From contig NC_026505.1 of the NCBI RefSeq assembly GCF_000182925.2, forward strand, positions 124,001 through 188,000: a stretch of 64,000 bases of DNA, read 5' to 3'. Of the stretch, positions 12,582-24,546 are shown in pieces. The notes under the pieces were generated by a model that worked only from the letters and a program-made list of their open reading frames with translations, was not told the DNA's origin and ran no database searches. Made by a program: the position numbers and the translations under genes. Numbering within the stretch: the stretch's first letter is position 1; each line of letters begins with the position of its first letter. This stretch comes from Neurospora crassa OR74A (Eukaryota; Ascomycota; Sordariomycetes; Sordariales; Sordariaceae).

Positions 12582-13190
12582 ACTACCGTGATCCGCGCTG
12601 GGCCCAAACCGTTCTAGACCTTCCCCAACCCATCCATTGAACCCGGTCCAGTCCAAAAACTCCAGTCCCCAACGACCTGGTTGCTGTAACCGAACGGAAC
12701 ACCGACCGACCGTACCGCACACCCGCACACCCGCACTCCGCACCGCAAGTCCGCGTATCTGAACCACTGCCATGCTTCCCTTTTATTTCCGTCTTTTTTC
12801 CAGCTCGTCTGCCTTGTCTTGCTTCACAAAAACACACACACACACACACACCCGTCTGGTCCGGACCTACGATCCGAGCGAGGTCTGGTCTTCCTTCACC
12901 AAACCTCTGCCGGCACGTGGTGTAAACTGCTAGTCTAGTGCAGTGAATACATACCTACTTACCTACCGTACCTAGCAAAGTGACGATAACCTTGTTCAAT
13001 ACAAAAAGATGAATGTGTTTTTTTTTATTTGTGACTTCCCATTCCTTAAGGTGTACATATATCGTCAGTCATATGACAGTACTACCACGCTAGTCTAAGC
13101 TTTTACATCCATGCAAGAGGTGTACGTACTTACATACACTAGTGTAATAGGACACGTGCCGTTCATTCGGCAGAGCTTTGACCCTACGCT

Positions 13191-13218
13191 ACCTACCTAC
13201 CTACCTACCTACCTACCT
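13191..13218. repeat. (CCTA)n tetranucleotide repeat
   Basis: Seven tandem ACCT/CCTA units. The same motif recurs at 17570-17582, 24126-24138, 28615-28640 and 40553-40576, often as palindromic CCTACCTAGGTAGG, and is common in Neurospora intergenic DNA by recall. Confidence 0.9.
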
Positions 13219-13456
13219 TACCTAGCAAAAACAATTTGGTTCAAGTTTCAAATCACAACCCGGATTCTCAAAGAAAGCCAAGATCGGGACCTGTGTGTGA
13301 CTTTTTTTTGTTGTTGTGTAGTGACCAATGGTGTTCGGGGTGTATACCCGGTTATAAGTGGACATCGATCCATGTCGTTGATCACGTTAAGGTTTGGTTT
13401 GGTTGGGTGCAGTGCAGTTGTTTGGTTGATCACGGACCTAGGTTCCTTCCTGGGAT

Positions 13457-13478
13457 GTGTGTGTGTGTGTGTGTGTGT
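13457..13478. repeat. (GT)11 microsatellite
   Basis: Uninterrupted GT dinucleotide run directly visible. Confidence 0.95.
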
Positions 13479-14852
13479 TAGGTAGGGGAGGGAGGGAGGG
13501 GAGGGGAAGCATGGGTGGCATGGATCAGATACGAAGCTTGACCCAGCCGAGTGGTTTCAAGTCGGCAAGTCGATGATCCACGGCACCACCCAGACATGGC
13601 TGAAACGAGTGAAGGCATCACGACAATGCATGCACAAGCAAAATAGGTGAAGTCGAAGAGCTGATGGAGGGACTTTGCACGTAACGAAATAAGAAAGAAG
13701 AGTAATTGAAAAGCAAATAAACATTAAAGTAACAATAAACATGACAATGACAACAAAACAGAAAGAAACGAATTCCTTCTACAACACAGGTATTATCTAC
13801 CACCTACGTATACATACAGAGAGAGATCTTTGGTACCCCTCCTCCCCGCACCTCTCTCCTCTTTCGTCCATTTGACAAGGGAGTCTTTTCTGCCAGACTT
13901 GCCGAACTTTGATCCATTCTGCTGTTTACCCTATGCTAGTAGGTATGTTTCCCCCCCCAAAGGCCCATCCGGAAACCAGTCCCGATCCCAGTGTGCAATT
14001 CCCCGTTGATCGCCGCCGAAACCAGCCCAGCCCAATCACCCAGCCTTGACGTGACGTGCCTATCCGTTCGGCCTGCCTAACCCCATTCTCCCATCCGACC
14101 GACCCAGTGACCAGACTGCCGAGCCATTGACAGAGATGAATGGCAACAACCCCATGACCATGATGGTGGTGATAATAATGATGATGATGATGATTACAAA
14201 AGTAGCAGGTGCTAGCAACATTAATCAAATGCCGCCTAGTCACCGCGTGTAAGGATGATAATGATGAGAATGATGATGATGCAGATGCAGTAGAATGAAA
14301 GTATGAAAATGATGCCATTTTGTACATGATTAGTAGTAAAGGAAAAGATGGCATTGCAAATTGCAAAATGCCCATAACAAATGTATCCCGAGCGCCCCAA
14401 GGTATAATCCGCCAGCCCGTCCGCCCGTCCGTTCCGCCAGCCCGTCCGTCCAGGTTAAACCCATCCATATTTTTGGTCTTGTTCCGAGCCGGTGGGCTTC
14501 GTGCCTCTTCCTGACCTCGATGACCGCCGTGCAGCGCATCTATCGTGCTACTGCTACTGCTTGCTTGTGATGCTTCTTGCTGTATCCTACACAATTCGCC
14601 CCGTTTGTGCCACCGTGTTCATCTCTTGGGTTAGGTTGGCCTCCAGTTCTGCTTCTCCTCTTCCTCCTCCATGCTTGCTAGCTTGTGTGCTTGCTCTGGC
14701 TCTCTCAGCCCTCTTTTTCTTCTTGTCTCGTCTGTGTTCTAGCTTGTTCTGGTACCGGCCAGGAGTTCTGCTTTTTGTAGATTCGATGACGAGCCGAGTC
14801 CCCAGAACTCAAGACTCGTGGTGGGAAATTCGGGCCCGCCGTTACATTACTC

Positions 14853-15020
14853 CTATACCCTTACCGAACTCTCGCTTCGGAGTTCCTTACACCGAGGGTG
14901 GCTGCAAGTGCCGCAGTACAGTGTGCTCTTGCCACAGGCGATGACCTTTGCGCAGGAGCATGTGGTCGACTGCGAAATGAGCGTGGTCGAGCACGCGTAC
15001 GAGATCTTGGTGCCGCACAT
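14853..15020 (-). CDS. tiny Cys-rich protein (55 aa, Met-Cys start)
   Basis: ATG at 15020 opens 55 codons ending TAG 14853-14855. The start reads MCGTKISYACSTT and the interior CSCAKVIACGKSTLYCGTC, with nine Cys in all. Third positions are dominated by C/G, as in the other genes here, unlike the neighbouring frames. An alternative end uses the donor TCG|GTAAGG at 14864 and an acceptor AAAGCAG before 14767, adding a tail ending at TGA 14705-14707. A longer frame starting with ATG at 15219 overlaps it out of frame and could act as an upstream ORF. There is no signal peptide. Many fungi carry small unnamed proteins starting Met-Cys with CxxC pairs; function unknown. Confidence 0.5.
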   Translation of the reverse strand: MCGTKISYACSTTLISQSTTCSCAKVIACGKSTLYCGTCSHPRCKELRSESSVRV

Positions 15021-18000
15021 TTTGGATGCTTCGCTTTGTTGCGTTGCCTTTGACCGATTGGCGAGTGACTGGAGTAGTAGCCGTGGTGATCTTGATTGGT
15101 TGGATTTGGTTGACTTGTTTGCAGTTTAGCGATTGCTGATCAACTGCTGTTTGGGTAGAAGTAGGTAACAGTTGGTGGTGATCTGGGGGATCGCTGTTAG
15201 CAACTTGTTTTCCGCACATTTTTTTCTCGGGCGAGGACTTTGGGGCATCAATTCGACAACGTTGAATGAGTATCGAATTCACAGCCAAGGTGCCAAAAAG
15301 GTAGAGGAGATCACCAAACTTACGTCGACTTGAAGTGACCACTGGATGGCAATGGAAATGGAAAATCTTCTTCCTTGCTTGATTGAGGAAAGATTCGTTT
15401 TTTTTTTTCAGTTCGTCGCAAGCGAGGAGAAAGAAGCGAAGAAAAGTTCGACCGGCCAGAGAAGAGGGTGGGAGACGCTGGGAATTAGTCCGTCTCGGTC
15501 CAAACGAAACCTTCTGTGGGTTGGTGATCTTGGGTAAGGCGAACAGGCGCAGCCAGGCAGTGTTCGATCGGCCAGCCGGGGGGGTATCGAAATGTCTGAG
15601 ATGTGGTGGAGAGTGCGTGTGTGTGCCCGTTTGCAAGTGTTGTGTGTGTCGGGTAAGGTAAGAAACACAACCTAGCCCAGTGATCACTCAGCTCTGTCGT
15701 CGGAGGTCCGCGATCGTGGTGGTGGTGGTTCAAATTTGTTGGTGTGTGGGTAGGGCTTGCTTGTTTGGATGATCACTGGCAGGGCTCGGTGGTTTTATAG
15801 CAGACTTTGCTCCTTCTCGAGTTGTTCTGTTCCTTCCCGATTCGTGTCGGCCTAAATAAGATGGGAGATCCGAGGTCCGGATGTGTAAAAGGCTGCTGGT
15901 GCTGCTGCTGCAGGAAAGAACTGCCAAGAGTTGCAAATGCGTGACCGTGTTAAAGTCGGTTCGGCTAGCTAAGATATCAGGGGTATAAGCTGAAGATGCA
16001 AAAGGCACCCAGCTGCTTGTATGAAGCCCCTTTCACTCTCTGGTCAGCTCATCAATGCAATTGACAAGCCGGGTTATCCATATATAGTTGTGTGTCGTGT
16101 TGTGTCAGTGTCCCATGCTGCTGTGCTTGTCGTCTGGTAACGATTAGGTAAGGTGGTCGTGGTGGTCTGGGGGTAGTAGATAGGAGAATTTTCCAGAGGG
16201 CTGATCTGATGACAGGCTCGTAGCGATATATTTGACTTTTGAGAGGTCAAGGTACTTGGATCAGAAATATATCGCGCCGGACGCATCGGGCTGCCCACGC
16301 TCTTCCGGGCTATGCCCCCATCCATGTCTGCCTCTCGTCCATGTCCAAGCCCATGCCTTCTGGTCGGCTGGGCCTTGTGTTGCTTCCGTGCTCTGTGTCC
16401 CACTCCGTGACCCCCCTCCGGGTCCTCCTTCAAGATTGACTCCTGAATGGTCGCCGTGCTTCCTGCTGCAACGTTGATGTCGACATGGCCCAGGATGGCA
16501 CCGGATGGAACCCAAAATTGGCATTCCTGGCTGCTCTCACGATGAAGTAATGGCCGCGGCAAGCCCCATCGACCCCTGTCTTCTTGAGTGAGGCCCTTTC
16601 TGGTGTGGACGGTCCCGTCGTGGTCTGGTCGGCAGGGTCGATGATCTACCGACGTCATGCGGCAGCAAGCTGGTCAACAAGGGCACCACCACTCACCAGA
16701 GGAGGCTTTTTACAAAGGCAGGCATGCACTGCTGGTGCCCTTCTTGGCTGGCTGGCTGCCCAAGTAGGTACCTCTTGCCCGTCGTTACCTTTCTAGTGTG
16801 GTGCAAAATTGCAGTTACGAGACCAGTACCAGTCCGTTCCAGTCCGGTACGCCGTGTTAGTGGCTGGCCCCACGGCGTTTTATGGGCCTGTACAATCCAC
16901 CTTCCCCCGCCAACTCTCCCAGTCCACAACACGGGCTGCGGCCACGTCGTGCGGTAGATAGAGGTAGACACGCGAAAGCATTTCCGAGGAGACAGTGTTA
17001 CTAACAGATGTGTAAGCAATCTGTGCCGTGTTTTGTTAGCTCTACTGTACACAGGCCTCAATTTCTGTACGTGCATCATCATCATCATCATCACCAACAC
17101 CAACCTCCAAACGAACGATTGCACTCATCATCAACCTCAATTATTCTTTTTTCCTGTCTCACCAACCTATGAGACACAGACAACCGATATGCTTGTCTGA
17201 CGGATGCCCAAAACATTGCCGACTCAGCAAGGATGCCTTATTTCCTCGCCAATAGTTCCAAGATGATGTTGTGCTCCGAACGCTCAAGGTGTGTGTAAAA
17301 GTACACTAATCCTGCCCCCAATCTGCAAACCAACCCGAACCTGGAAATGCTTCATTCCGGATCGCATCGTCTCCAGACCCTGAACTAATCCTCTCCCGGC
17401 TTCCCTTGAGCTCACCTCATCTCATCCCACATCATATCCTCTTGCGTTTTGGCGCCAAGCAGACGGGTTGGTTGCGGTTCATTGCATATTTGGGCTGAAA
17501 CAAGCTGGAGCCGTGAAACAGAATTTGATGGAGCTTAGCTTGCCATTCTAAGATCTACCAACTGCTACACTACCTACCTACCTTTTACATCTACGACCAC
17601 ACAGCTTCACTACCTCTACCTACATAGTAGAGTCACCATACAATATGTGACCGGGGCAGCGATATGGAAAATGCCTAGGTACCTAGCTTCATGAAACTTC
17701 CCCAAGATAGCGTTGTGGCCTGGACAGTTCGCATCCACTCTGTTCGTATTCATCTTGGCCCTTTGCCGAGGGTTCCATTATTACCGGAGCTCTGTGGTCA
17801 GCAACCGGCAAAGGACCTAAGTATCAAATAACAAATCCACCGGCAAATTGCGGGCAGCTTCTGTTAACGTAGATCATGATTTTGCGCCTCTTGTCCTGGC
17901 CAAGCCTACCTCCCCCTGGTCCGATATCTCGTCCCTGGATAGAAGGTGGGCAGGATTGGTCACTGCACCGACGGTGGATGGATGTCGACCCCGATTTTCC

Positions 18001-18395
18001 CTAGCGGGACCGAATTCTGCTCGACTATACCTTAACCTTATGGAGACCTCTCCGGCCTGTCCGTCCTCCGACACGAGCGGGAGACGACGACATCATCATC
18101 GGTTATGAACGGCTGCTCATCCGGCAGATGTTGCGCTGCTGACGGCGTAACGACTTCAACGCTTCATCAACAACTTAGCTAATCTATGAGACCTTGACTG
18201 TATTATTGGAGCTGAAACTCGACGGTGCACTCATTGACCGGCGCACCGACCTCTTTACTAGCTGTCGTCGCAAGCAAAACACCTCAAAAACATCATGGAT
18301 GTCTTGTTGATGGTTTTGGCTAAACTAGAGGCGCCTACCTACCCCACCATTTGACCCCCAAAGCCCAGACCCCAACTCAGCGCAAACTGCTGACA

Positions 18396-18398
<3 letters not shown>

Positions 18399-18449
<51 letters not shown>
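18399..18449. repeat. 51-nt poly(T) tract
   Basis: Uninterrupted T run between AAGC and GGATCT. True length may be affected by sequencing or assembly. Confidence 0.9.
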
Positions 18450-18450
<1 letters not shown>

Positions 18451-21400
18451 GATCTCATCAGAACCGTCTGGTAACTCGCAAGTTCCTTGATTTGTTCCAT
18501 CAGCCACCACCACCACCCGAGTAACCGAGCTACACTCGGCTTCAACTTGCACTGCATGGCTATGTACTGCATCGAGCTGTACGATTCACCCTTTTGGATA
18601 AGGACGGGAACCATCACCCAAGAGCTGAATCTCTCGCTGAAACATTGCTGTCAGTGCTGAAGAGTAGATCTTACAATCTCGATTCGCAAATCTCATCACC
18701 ACCGATTGTGTGACGGTCCAGTTCTGGGCGGTGAAATCGAATCCTGGTGGTTTTTTATGCCCAACACTGAAGGGCTATCCCAAGTAACCAGAGGCATTGA
18801 CTGCTTCAGAGAAATAAAAAGAAGAAAGAAAAAAAATGCCATAGCGGGAACGCACCAATCAGTTGCGCGCAAAATGGCAACAAGTGAGGTTTGATGCCAC
18901 GGTGAGCATATTGAGGTCAATATTAATTTCACTAAATCTGTCTGTCGTCAGATTACACATGTTTGAAGGACCTCCAGTGGATCTCTGTTGGGTTTTTTTT
19001 TTTGGTGTCTTGTTTTTTTTTCTTACCTTTACCTAAGGTAGTTACCCCCGCGACCCAGGCAGTAATGGAATCCCGGCCAGTGGCCCCGAACACCCCCCCG
19101 ACCGCCGCGGTTGATACCGTAATTACGTGCGTGTACACACATGGATGTTACTGTACAAACTCCGTACCGATGTTTAGCCGGCCACATCAAAACACAGGCC
19201 AGCGGGAGGAACCGTCTTTCCGACAAAAGGAAGATTATGAGATGTACCTGTCGCAAGCTCGGACACGACCCGAGAATCTGGAAGTCGGCCAAATGAATCT
19301 GGGGCTTAGGGAATTAAATCAAATCTGACGTTGGGCGATCAGCGATTATCTCTCGTTTCAGGATTTTACTGGCGCTTATGGGGGGTTCAGAGTAATATTC
19401 CGATGGGAGTTCATGATTCTTGGCCAAAAGCTACCTAGGTACCTACCTCGAAGACACGACGAGTTCTTCCTCGGTGAGAGTCTGGTTGTGATGACAACTT
19501 CAACTGGGTAGAGGTACTTACCTGGAAGGTTAGGTGCCTACATATGTGTCCGTCCGGTGACTGAGCAAATCATGAACCAGACGCTGTGTTGCTGACGCCG
19601 CTGAGAGACAGGCAAACAGTTCGGAGGTTCAAACTTCAAAAGAACCATGCGGGCCCACCCTCAAAGCCCCAAAAGTCCAGAACACCGCCCACACCACACC
19701 CAGGAAAGAAGAGCTTGGCATCTTGAAATCTGCCTTTAGTTGCGTTTCACCTTTCATGACACACATTTCGGCTTTGCACCCACCCGCCCACCACACCGAG
19801 CCGCTGGCTCGAAAGATCAGCAAGGATCGCCATTAAGCCGCTGTTTCGAATCGAGAGCGGGTACAGATGATAGAATGAAACGATTATTTGCATGATAAAC
19901 GCGGCTACACACGTGCTGTGCACATGCTGTTTTTCCAACAGCAGCGACAAAGAAACAACCAAACACGCCCCGAGAGGCAAAAGGGAAATTTGGGAGGCCT
20001 CAAACCAGATCCAAAATGAACGGATTCCCCTGAAGATCTTGATCGCTGGTGATCCAGTGATCCGGAGAAATAGCCCTACCCGTCCCCCTTTCCAGAGCCT
20101 CCTCTCGAGCTGAAAGAGGCTTCCTCCCCTTGCCATGGCGGAGCCGTGCACACGAGATGCAATATGAACTCTATCTGTACACTACCTAGCCGACCGGTGA
20201 TCACGCAGCAGGAGAACGGCGACCTCATCACATACCTACCTAGAGACAGCGCCAGCGGGAATCCAACCCGAGCATTTCCGAACGGCACAACATGTCCAGC
20301 AACGCCGGCCCTCCTTCAATCTCCCAGCTCATTGTCCATCATTGTCCACAAATGTTTACGTGATAGGTACCCTTCCTGGTATTGGCCATCACTCATTTCC
20401 CTCATCAGCCACCGTCGCCGCCAGAAAAAAAAAAAAAAAAGGACGCTCGCTCGATGGTGCCAGGCAATCTCCAGAGGCGCGAGGCCGGGGCTTCTATGTC
20501 GGGATCCGGGGTCCGCGCGGGCGTTGCTCAGGCGTGTTTTTTTCGTACTCAAAATTGCTTCCGAGGAGTCAAGACCTATTGTCTCCAGTCAGCTCTTGGC
20601 TGTCATGGAAGGAGTCATGAGGCAGACGAAAGATCTCATGATGGCAATGGAAACAGGTGGAAATATGCAAGATGTCTGAGGTGGAAGAAGCCGTCATATC
20701 CGGTCGGATCATGAAGTTACCGAGACGCTCGAGTCTGGAACGTCAAAAGCTCATTACTATGGTCATGGATGAAGTTCGGAAGGCAGGTACTGCTTGGCTT
20801 CAGCTTCATTCTTTCCCTTCAAGTCTTACCCATACCCATTACATGAGACTGCCACTACAACGTTGCATATAACAAGCGGAACTTTGCGCCGGCTTGCGCC
20901 TCACGTGTCGTACATATCCGCTCCCGCGCCTTCTGAGTCTAGAAGCCTTGGAACTTTGGAAGGGCTCCTCTACAGGAGACACAGAAATGCTTGGCGGCTT
21001 GGCTTCCATCTTGTTGCTGAAATCGCCAAACTCGATATAGAAGCCTTGCCCCGTCACATTTGCAGAAAAAGTGGTGTTTGATGTTGATTGTTTACAATTG
21101 GTTTCAGCTCAACGACTATTTCGGGACCAGACTCATTGTCGACACGATACCTCTCTCCTTTCCCAGGCATCGGCCACCACACATCGATTTCGAAATGCGG
21201 TACCGTTCCGAAGATTCGACATGCTCGAGATCCAGTCTTTAACCATACACGTATTGATCTTACCTAAAATTCAATATATCGGATGTCAACACTGATCCGC
21301 CATGCCGATTTGTTACCTCCTTCTTTTTTTTCTCTTCTTCTTCGCTGGCTGGGCCTCACCGCCGTCGTCGACATGGAACATCAAAGTTTGGTTCATGGTT

Positions 21401-22560
21401 CTAGCCTTTTCTTTCTCCCTCCTCAAAGATTTTTATTTGTCTTTTCTGTCACTTGACCTCAGACATCCTCTGCCTCCGCAGAATGCTCAACCCCTCAACC
21501 CAGCAATCGCAAGCGAGCTACTGCAGGCCGACTTTGCATCAATTTCTTTTCTTCTTCTTTTTTTTTTCTTCGCTTCCCGTGATCTTCGGTGTCTCGCTCG
21601 CTTCGATTCGATTTTTTGAATCGCTTCTTCGGCACACCCTCCCTTCCCGCTCATTCGTCCGTCTGTCCGTCTGTCCGTTCGTTCGTTCGCCCGCTCATTC
21701 ATTACCTGTAGGTACCTCTGGGTAGGTATCTTGATCCGTAACAAGAAGTTACCTCTACCTACCCATCTTCTTGTAGAGATAACTTCGAAACATTCAGCAA
21801 GATTATCACCGAGATTCCCGCCGACACCATCGTGGCCATCGTCGCCATCGTGACCCAAGCGTGCAATGTACGCTGAGGCTGGTACCCTCTGTACTCTTCC
21901 TCAACTTTCTCCCGCATGGCATGGTTATCCTCGCCAGTCGTGGAGGTCCTCGAGTCGGCTCGCGCAATTTCCGCACGAGCAAATTCCGCGGTGACCCCGA
22001 AAAAAAACACAAAAGCCAAATTTAGATTGGGCCAAACAGACCAGACCAGACCAGACCGGCCTGTGCTTCATGCAGTTTCAACCACCCCGCCTAGCCAAAA
22101 CCCCCGATCCCCGCAAATACGGGCTCGGCAGCTTCCGTTGGGCGTACACTGTATGTGTTGTTTGTTGCAATCAAGCAAGCAAGCAAGCAAACTTGTGTAG
22201 TCTGTCGGGATATTTTTTTTCAACGTCGGTCGTAGTTCGGTTGAAAAGCCGTGCCGTTGAAAAGTGGAAGGTCGGTCGAGACCGCGACCGCTGGAAAGCC
22301 GAGATGGATCAATACCTAGATAGTGAATGTCATGCATAATGAAATGTTTGTTTGCATCCATCCATCCATCCAGCCAGCCAGATGTACCCGTCGACCCGCA
22401 CACGTCGACCCGTCGTAAGCTTGCAAGGAGTGTAGAGGTATTTAAAGAATGGCCGGGTCTAGAACTATGCTGGACCGTCGTCACATGATGCAAATTCCAT
22501 ATGCAAACGGAAAGAATATGAGGGAAAGCCGCTGCATCTTTGCAACCACACTAGACAATG

Positions 22561-22588
22561 GTGGGTGGTGGTGGTGGTGGTGGTGGTA
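22561..22588. repeat. (GGT)n trinucleotide repeat
   Basis: GTGGTGGTGG run next to a TACATACACCTACC motif and a second shorter GGTGGTGG run at 22608-22616. Confidence 0.9.
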
Positions 22589-22728
22589 CATACACCTACC
22601 TCTAGTGGTGGTGGTGACTGACATGGACATGACTCGCCAAGACTCACGATGTCCCTCAACTTCCACTTTTCAGCTTTTGCTCGCTGCCAAGACGCCATTA
22701 TCTCGTCAAGAGGAATATGTACTACGTA

Positions 22729-22790
22729 CAGTGGGGCGCCAAAAAAAACGACCAACTATTTTTTTCCCCGCAAAAAGGGCCAAAACTCAG
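22729..22790 (+). repeat. left terminal inverted repeat of outer element
   Basis: Pairs with 23550-23609. The conserved core is the A8 run, CGACCAACTATTTTTTT and GCAAAAAGGGCCAAAACTC. Confidence 0.85.
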
Positions 22791-22990
22791 CTTCTTCGAC
22801 TCTTAATATCTCAACGAAGCGTAGTGTAAAATTCAGTCTACTTTTGAATTAAATATGTCTTTGAGAGGAAATGTCAATACAAGTTGTCCGAAAGGATACA
22901 ATTGAAGGGGGCGCGAAAGCGGAAGTACCAAAGTAACTTTTCGAAAAGCGTCTCAAATTCTACCCACTATAATGCACTATAAATCCACTA

Positions 22991-23376
22991 CTCGTGCTCC
23001 GCCCCCACTTTTTTGGGACTCGCCAAACTCGCACCCACCTAAGTGGGTGCTCACCACTAGAACGGCCAACCCAGCAAAACGGCCACTATAGTCAAGTACC
23101 AAAATGATAAAAGCTTGTAACTCAACACAACACCCAGTTGAAATAAGAAAAATATTATGAGCATGATCAGGGAAGTGTATTGTATAGAGGAAGCCCTGTT
23201 TCACCTTGAATTCTTACGACGCTGGAATGTTTATGTTTTGGCTTAGAAACCAAGCTCGAAATTGCACCTCTAACCCTAACCTGACCGTTTTGCTGGGCTG
23301 GCCGTACTGGTGGTGAGCACCCACTTAGGTGGGTGCAAGTTTGGCGAGTCCCAAAAAAGTGGGGGCGGAGCACGAG
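22991..23376. mobile_element. inner TA-flanked inverted-repeat element (386 bp) nested in the outer one
   Basis: Left arm 22991-23085 (starts CTCGTGCTCCGCCCCCACTT) and right arm 23282-23376 are reverse complements over about 95 nt with roughly five differences. A TA pair precedes the left end (22989-22990) and follows the right end (23377-23378). Each arm contains its own short palindrome GCACCCACCTAAGTGGGTGC (left copy 23031-23050). The spacer of about 196 bp has no gene. This is a second MITE-like unit inserted in the first, or the core of one composite foldback element. Confidence 0.75.
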
Positions 23377-23549
23377 TATAACGAAATATCCTTTTCGTAC
23401 TCTCATTTGGTCAGTTGTCATCACACCAATAAGAAAGAAAAGTTGATTCCAGGCCTAGATTCAGTAAATAAGATCATTTGCCTATGTCCTTCCCAAGTGC
23501 ATTTAATTTTGGAAGATAATTGAATACAAAAACTAAGAGTAATAGAATT

Positions 23550-23609
23550 GAGTTTTGGCCCTTTTTGCGGGTAAAAAAATAGTTGGTCGTTTTTTTTGAC
23601 ACGGGATTG
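23550..23609 (-). repeat. right terminal inverted repeat of outer element
   Basis: Reverse complement of the left end 22729-22790; contains GAGTTTTGGCCCTTTTTGC and ATAGTTGGTCG followed by the T run. Confidence 0.85.
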
Positions 23610-24546
23610 TAGAAGTATGTACTAACAAGAAAGCATCCACTGTTTTTACAGTACCTACTTTATCTGGAAGGTAGGTAAGGTAGGTATCACTTGCACATTG
23701 TAGGTACTTACTTAGGTACCTAAGTAGCCAATTCAACTCAATCGCGATCGATCCTGCACAATCATTGTGCGTATGCGTGCAATGCAATGACGCCAATATT
23801 GAAACTTAACTGGTACAGCCGCTGGCTTTGTGCTCCCCCAAACCTGCTGGACCTTGACCGCAAAGGTTGCCCAACCCAACCTACCTACCGAAGAGCTTCG
23901 CAAGCTTCCATCCACTTCCATTTCTACTTCCACCTGACGGCTTTGTTGGTTATCCGTCTATCCCACATCGCGAGATCCGGAATCGAGCGAATGTAGGGGA
24001 GGATCTCGCGATACTGTATTGATCGAACGGAGAGACCTCCTGGTAGCTCTAGAGGTAGTAATCGCTTGGTAGTCGTAGGGGTCACCGCTATCAACTTTAC
24101 CTAACCCAATGTCTTTGTTGTACATACCTACCTACCTAGCAAAAGCAAAAAAAAGAAAGTCCCAGACCTTGTAGATCGGATGATTGGAGGCTCTGATGCG
24201 TTTTGTGTTGAAGATTGAAGCTTGAAGATGGGTGTGAACTCGCGCCTGCTGCAAAGAACCAACGCTCTTACCAACTGAGGTATCTTATGATTTCCACTTG
24301 TTCCTTAGATCGAACTGAACGTAACTGCCAAATTGCAAAGCACGCGCGCTGGTCTATCGTGACATGTATGCAACTACGACCATGCAGCCCAATGGGATTG
24401 AAAGTTCCCGTCATAATCATTCAACTTGACTCTGACTCGGCTCCCCCACGTAATATCATCAACCCCAACTCCGCCCGCGGAACAATAGAACTGAACCTTA
24501 TCATTCCTTCATATTGGCCAGGCTCTTCTCCTTCACTGCCGCCCAA
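23610..24546. other. spacer downstream of UVDE
   Basis: No gene. GTAGGTA/ACCTAC motifs at 23650-23730 and 24125-24140, and a degenerate tRNA-like stretch at 24229-24290. Confidence 0.5.
24229..24290 (-). pseudogene. tRNA-like relic (A-box preserved)
   Basis: On the minus strand the segment reads CTCAGTTGGTAAGAGCGTTGG, a near-perfect tRNA D-arm and start of an anticodon stem. It is followed by a poor B-box-like GAGTTCACACC. The 3' half of the anticodon stem and the T stem do not pair, so it is not a working tRNA. It may be a tRNA-derived retroelement fragment. Confidence 0.35.

Larger units (their letters stand above)
12582..14704. other. gene-free spacer with simple repeats
   Basis: No supportable gene. 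It holds a CA run (12834-12851), CCTA repeats (13191-13218), a GT run (13457-13478), and GAT/ATG-rich trinucleotide tracts around 14160-14285. Confidence 0.5.
15021..22728. other. long gene-poor stretch
   Basis: No gene I can support. Frames of 150-190 codons near 16074-16658 and 20146-20679 lack domains and bias. It contains a 51-nt T tract, shorter A/T runs (18834, 18995, 20426), CCTAGGTA palindromes, GTCC/GTTC repeats near 21660, (CAAG)n at 22168-22189 and a GGT run at 22561-22588. Confidence 0.5.
22729..23609. mobile_element. non-autonomous TA-flanked inverted-repeat element (outer MITE, 881 bp)
   Basis: Both ends carry a long inverted repeat. The left begins CAGTGGGGCGCC then AAAAAAAACGACCAACTAT. 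The right, read backwards, begins CAATCCCGTGTC followed by the same A-run and CGACCAACTA, and continues through GCAAAAAGGGCCAAAACTC on both sides. TA dinucleotides abut both ends (22727-22728 and 23610-23611), the target type used by Tc1/mariner/pogo elements. No transposase-length frame lies inside. A second inverted-repeat element sits within it at 22991-23376. Class assignment rests on TA flanks and long terminal repeats only. CAG/CAA differences between ends fit RIP or drift. Confidence 0.8.

Noticed and set aside
14887-15687. 266-codon minus-strand frame
   Set aside because: Non-ATG start and poor bias over most of its length; only the downstream 55-codon frame inside it looks coding. 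Its 3' part is kept as a possible upstream ORF.
16074-16658. 194-codon minus-strand open frame
   Set aside because: Low codon bias, no domain, composition like random GC-moderate DNA; no splice-supported start.
18963-19328. 121-codon plus-strand frame with a hydrophobic start
   Set aside because: Starts at TTG; the hydrophobic part comes from T runs (Phe codons).
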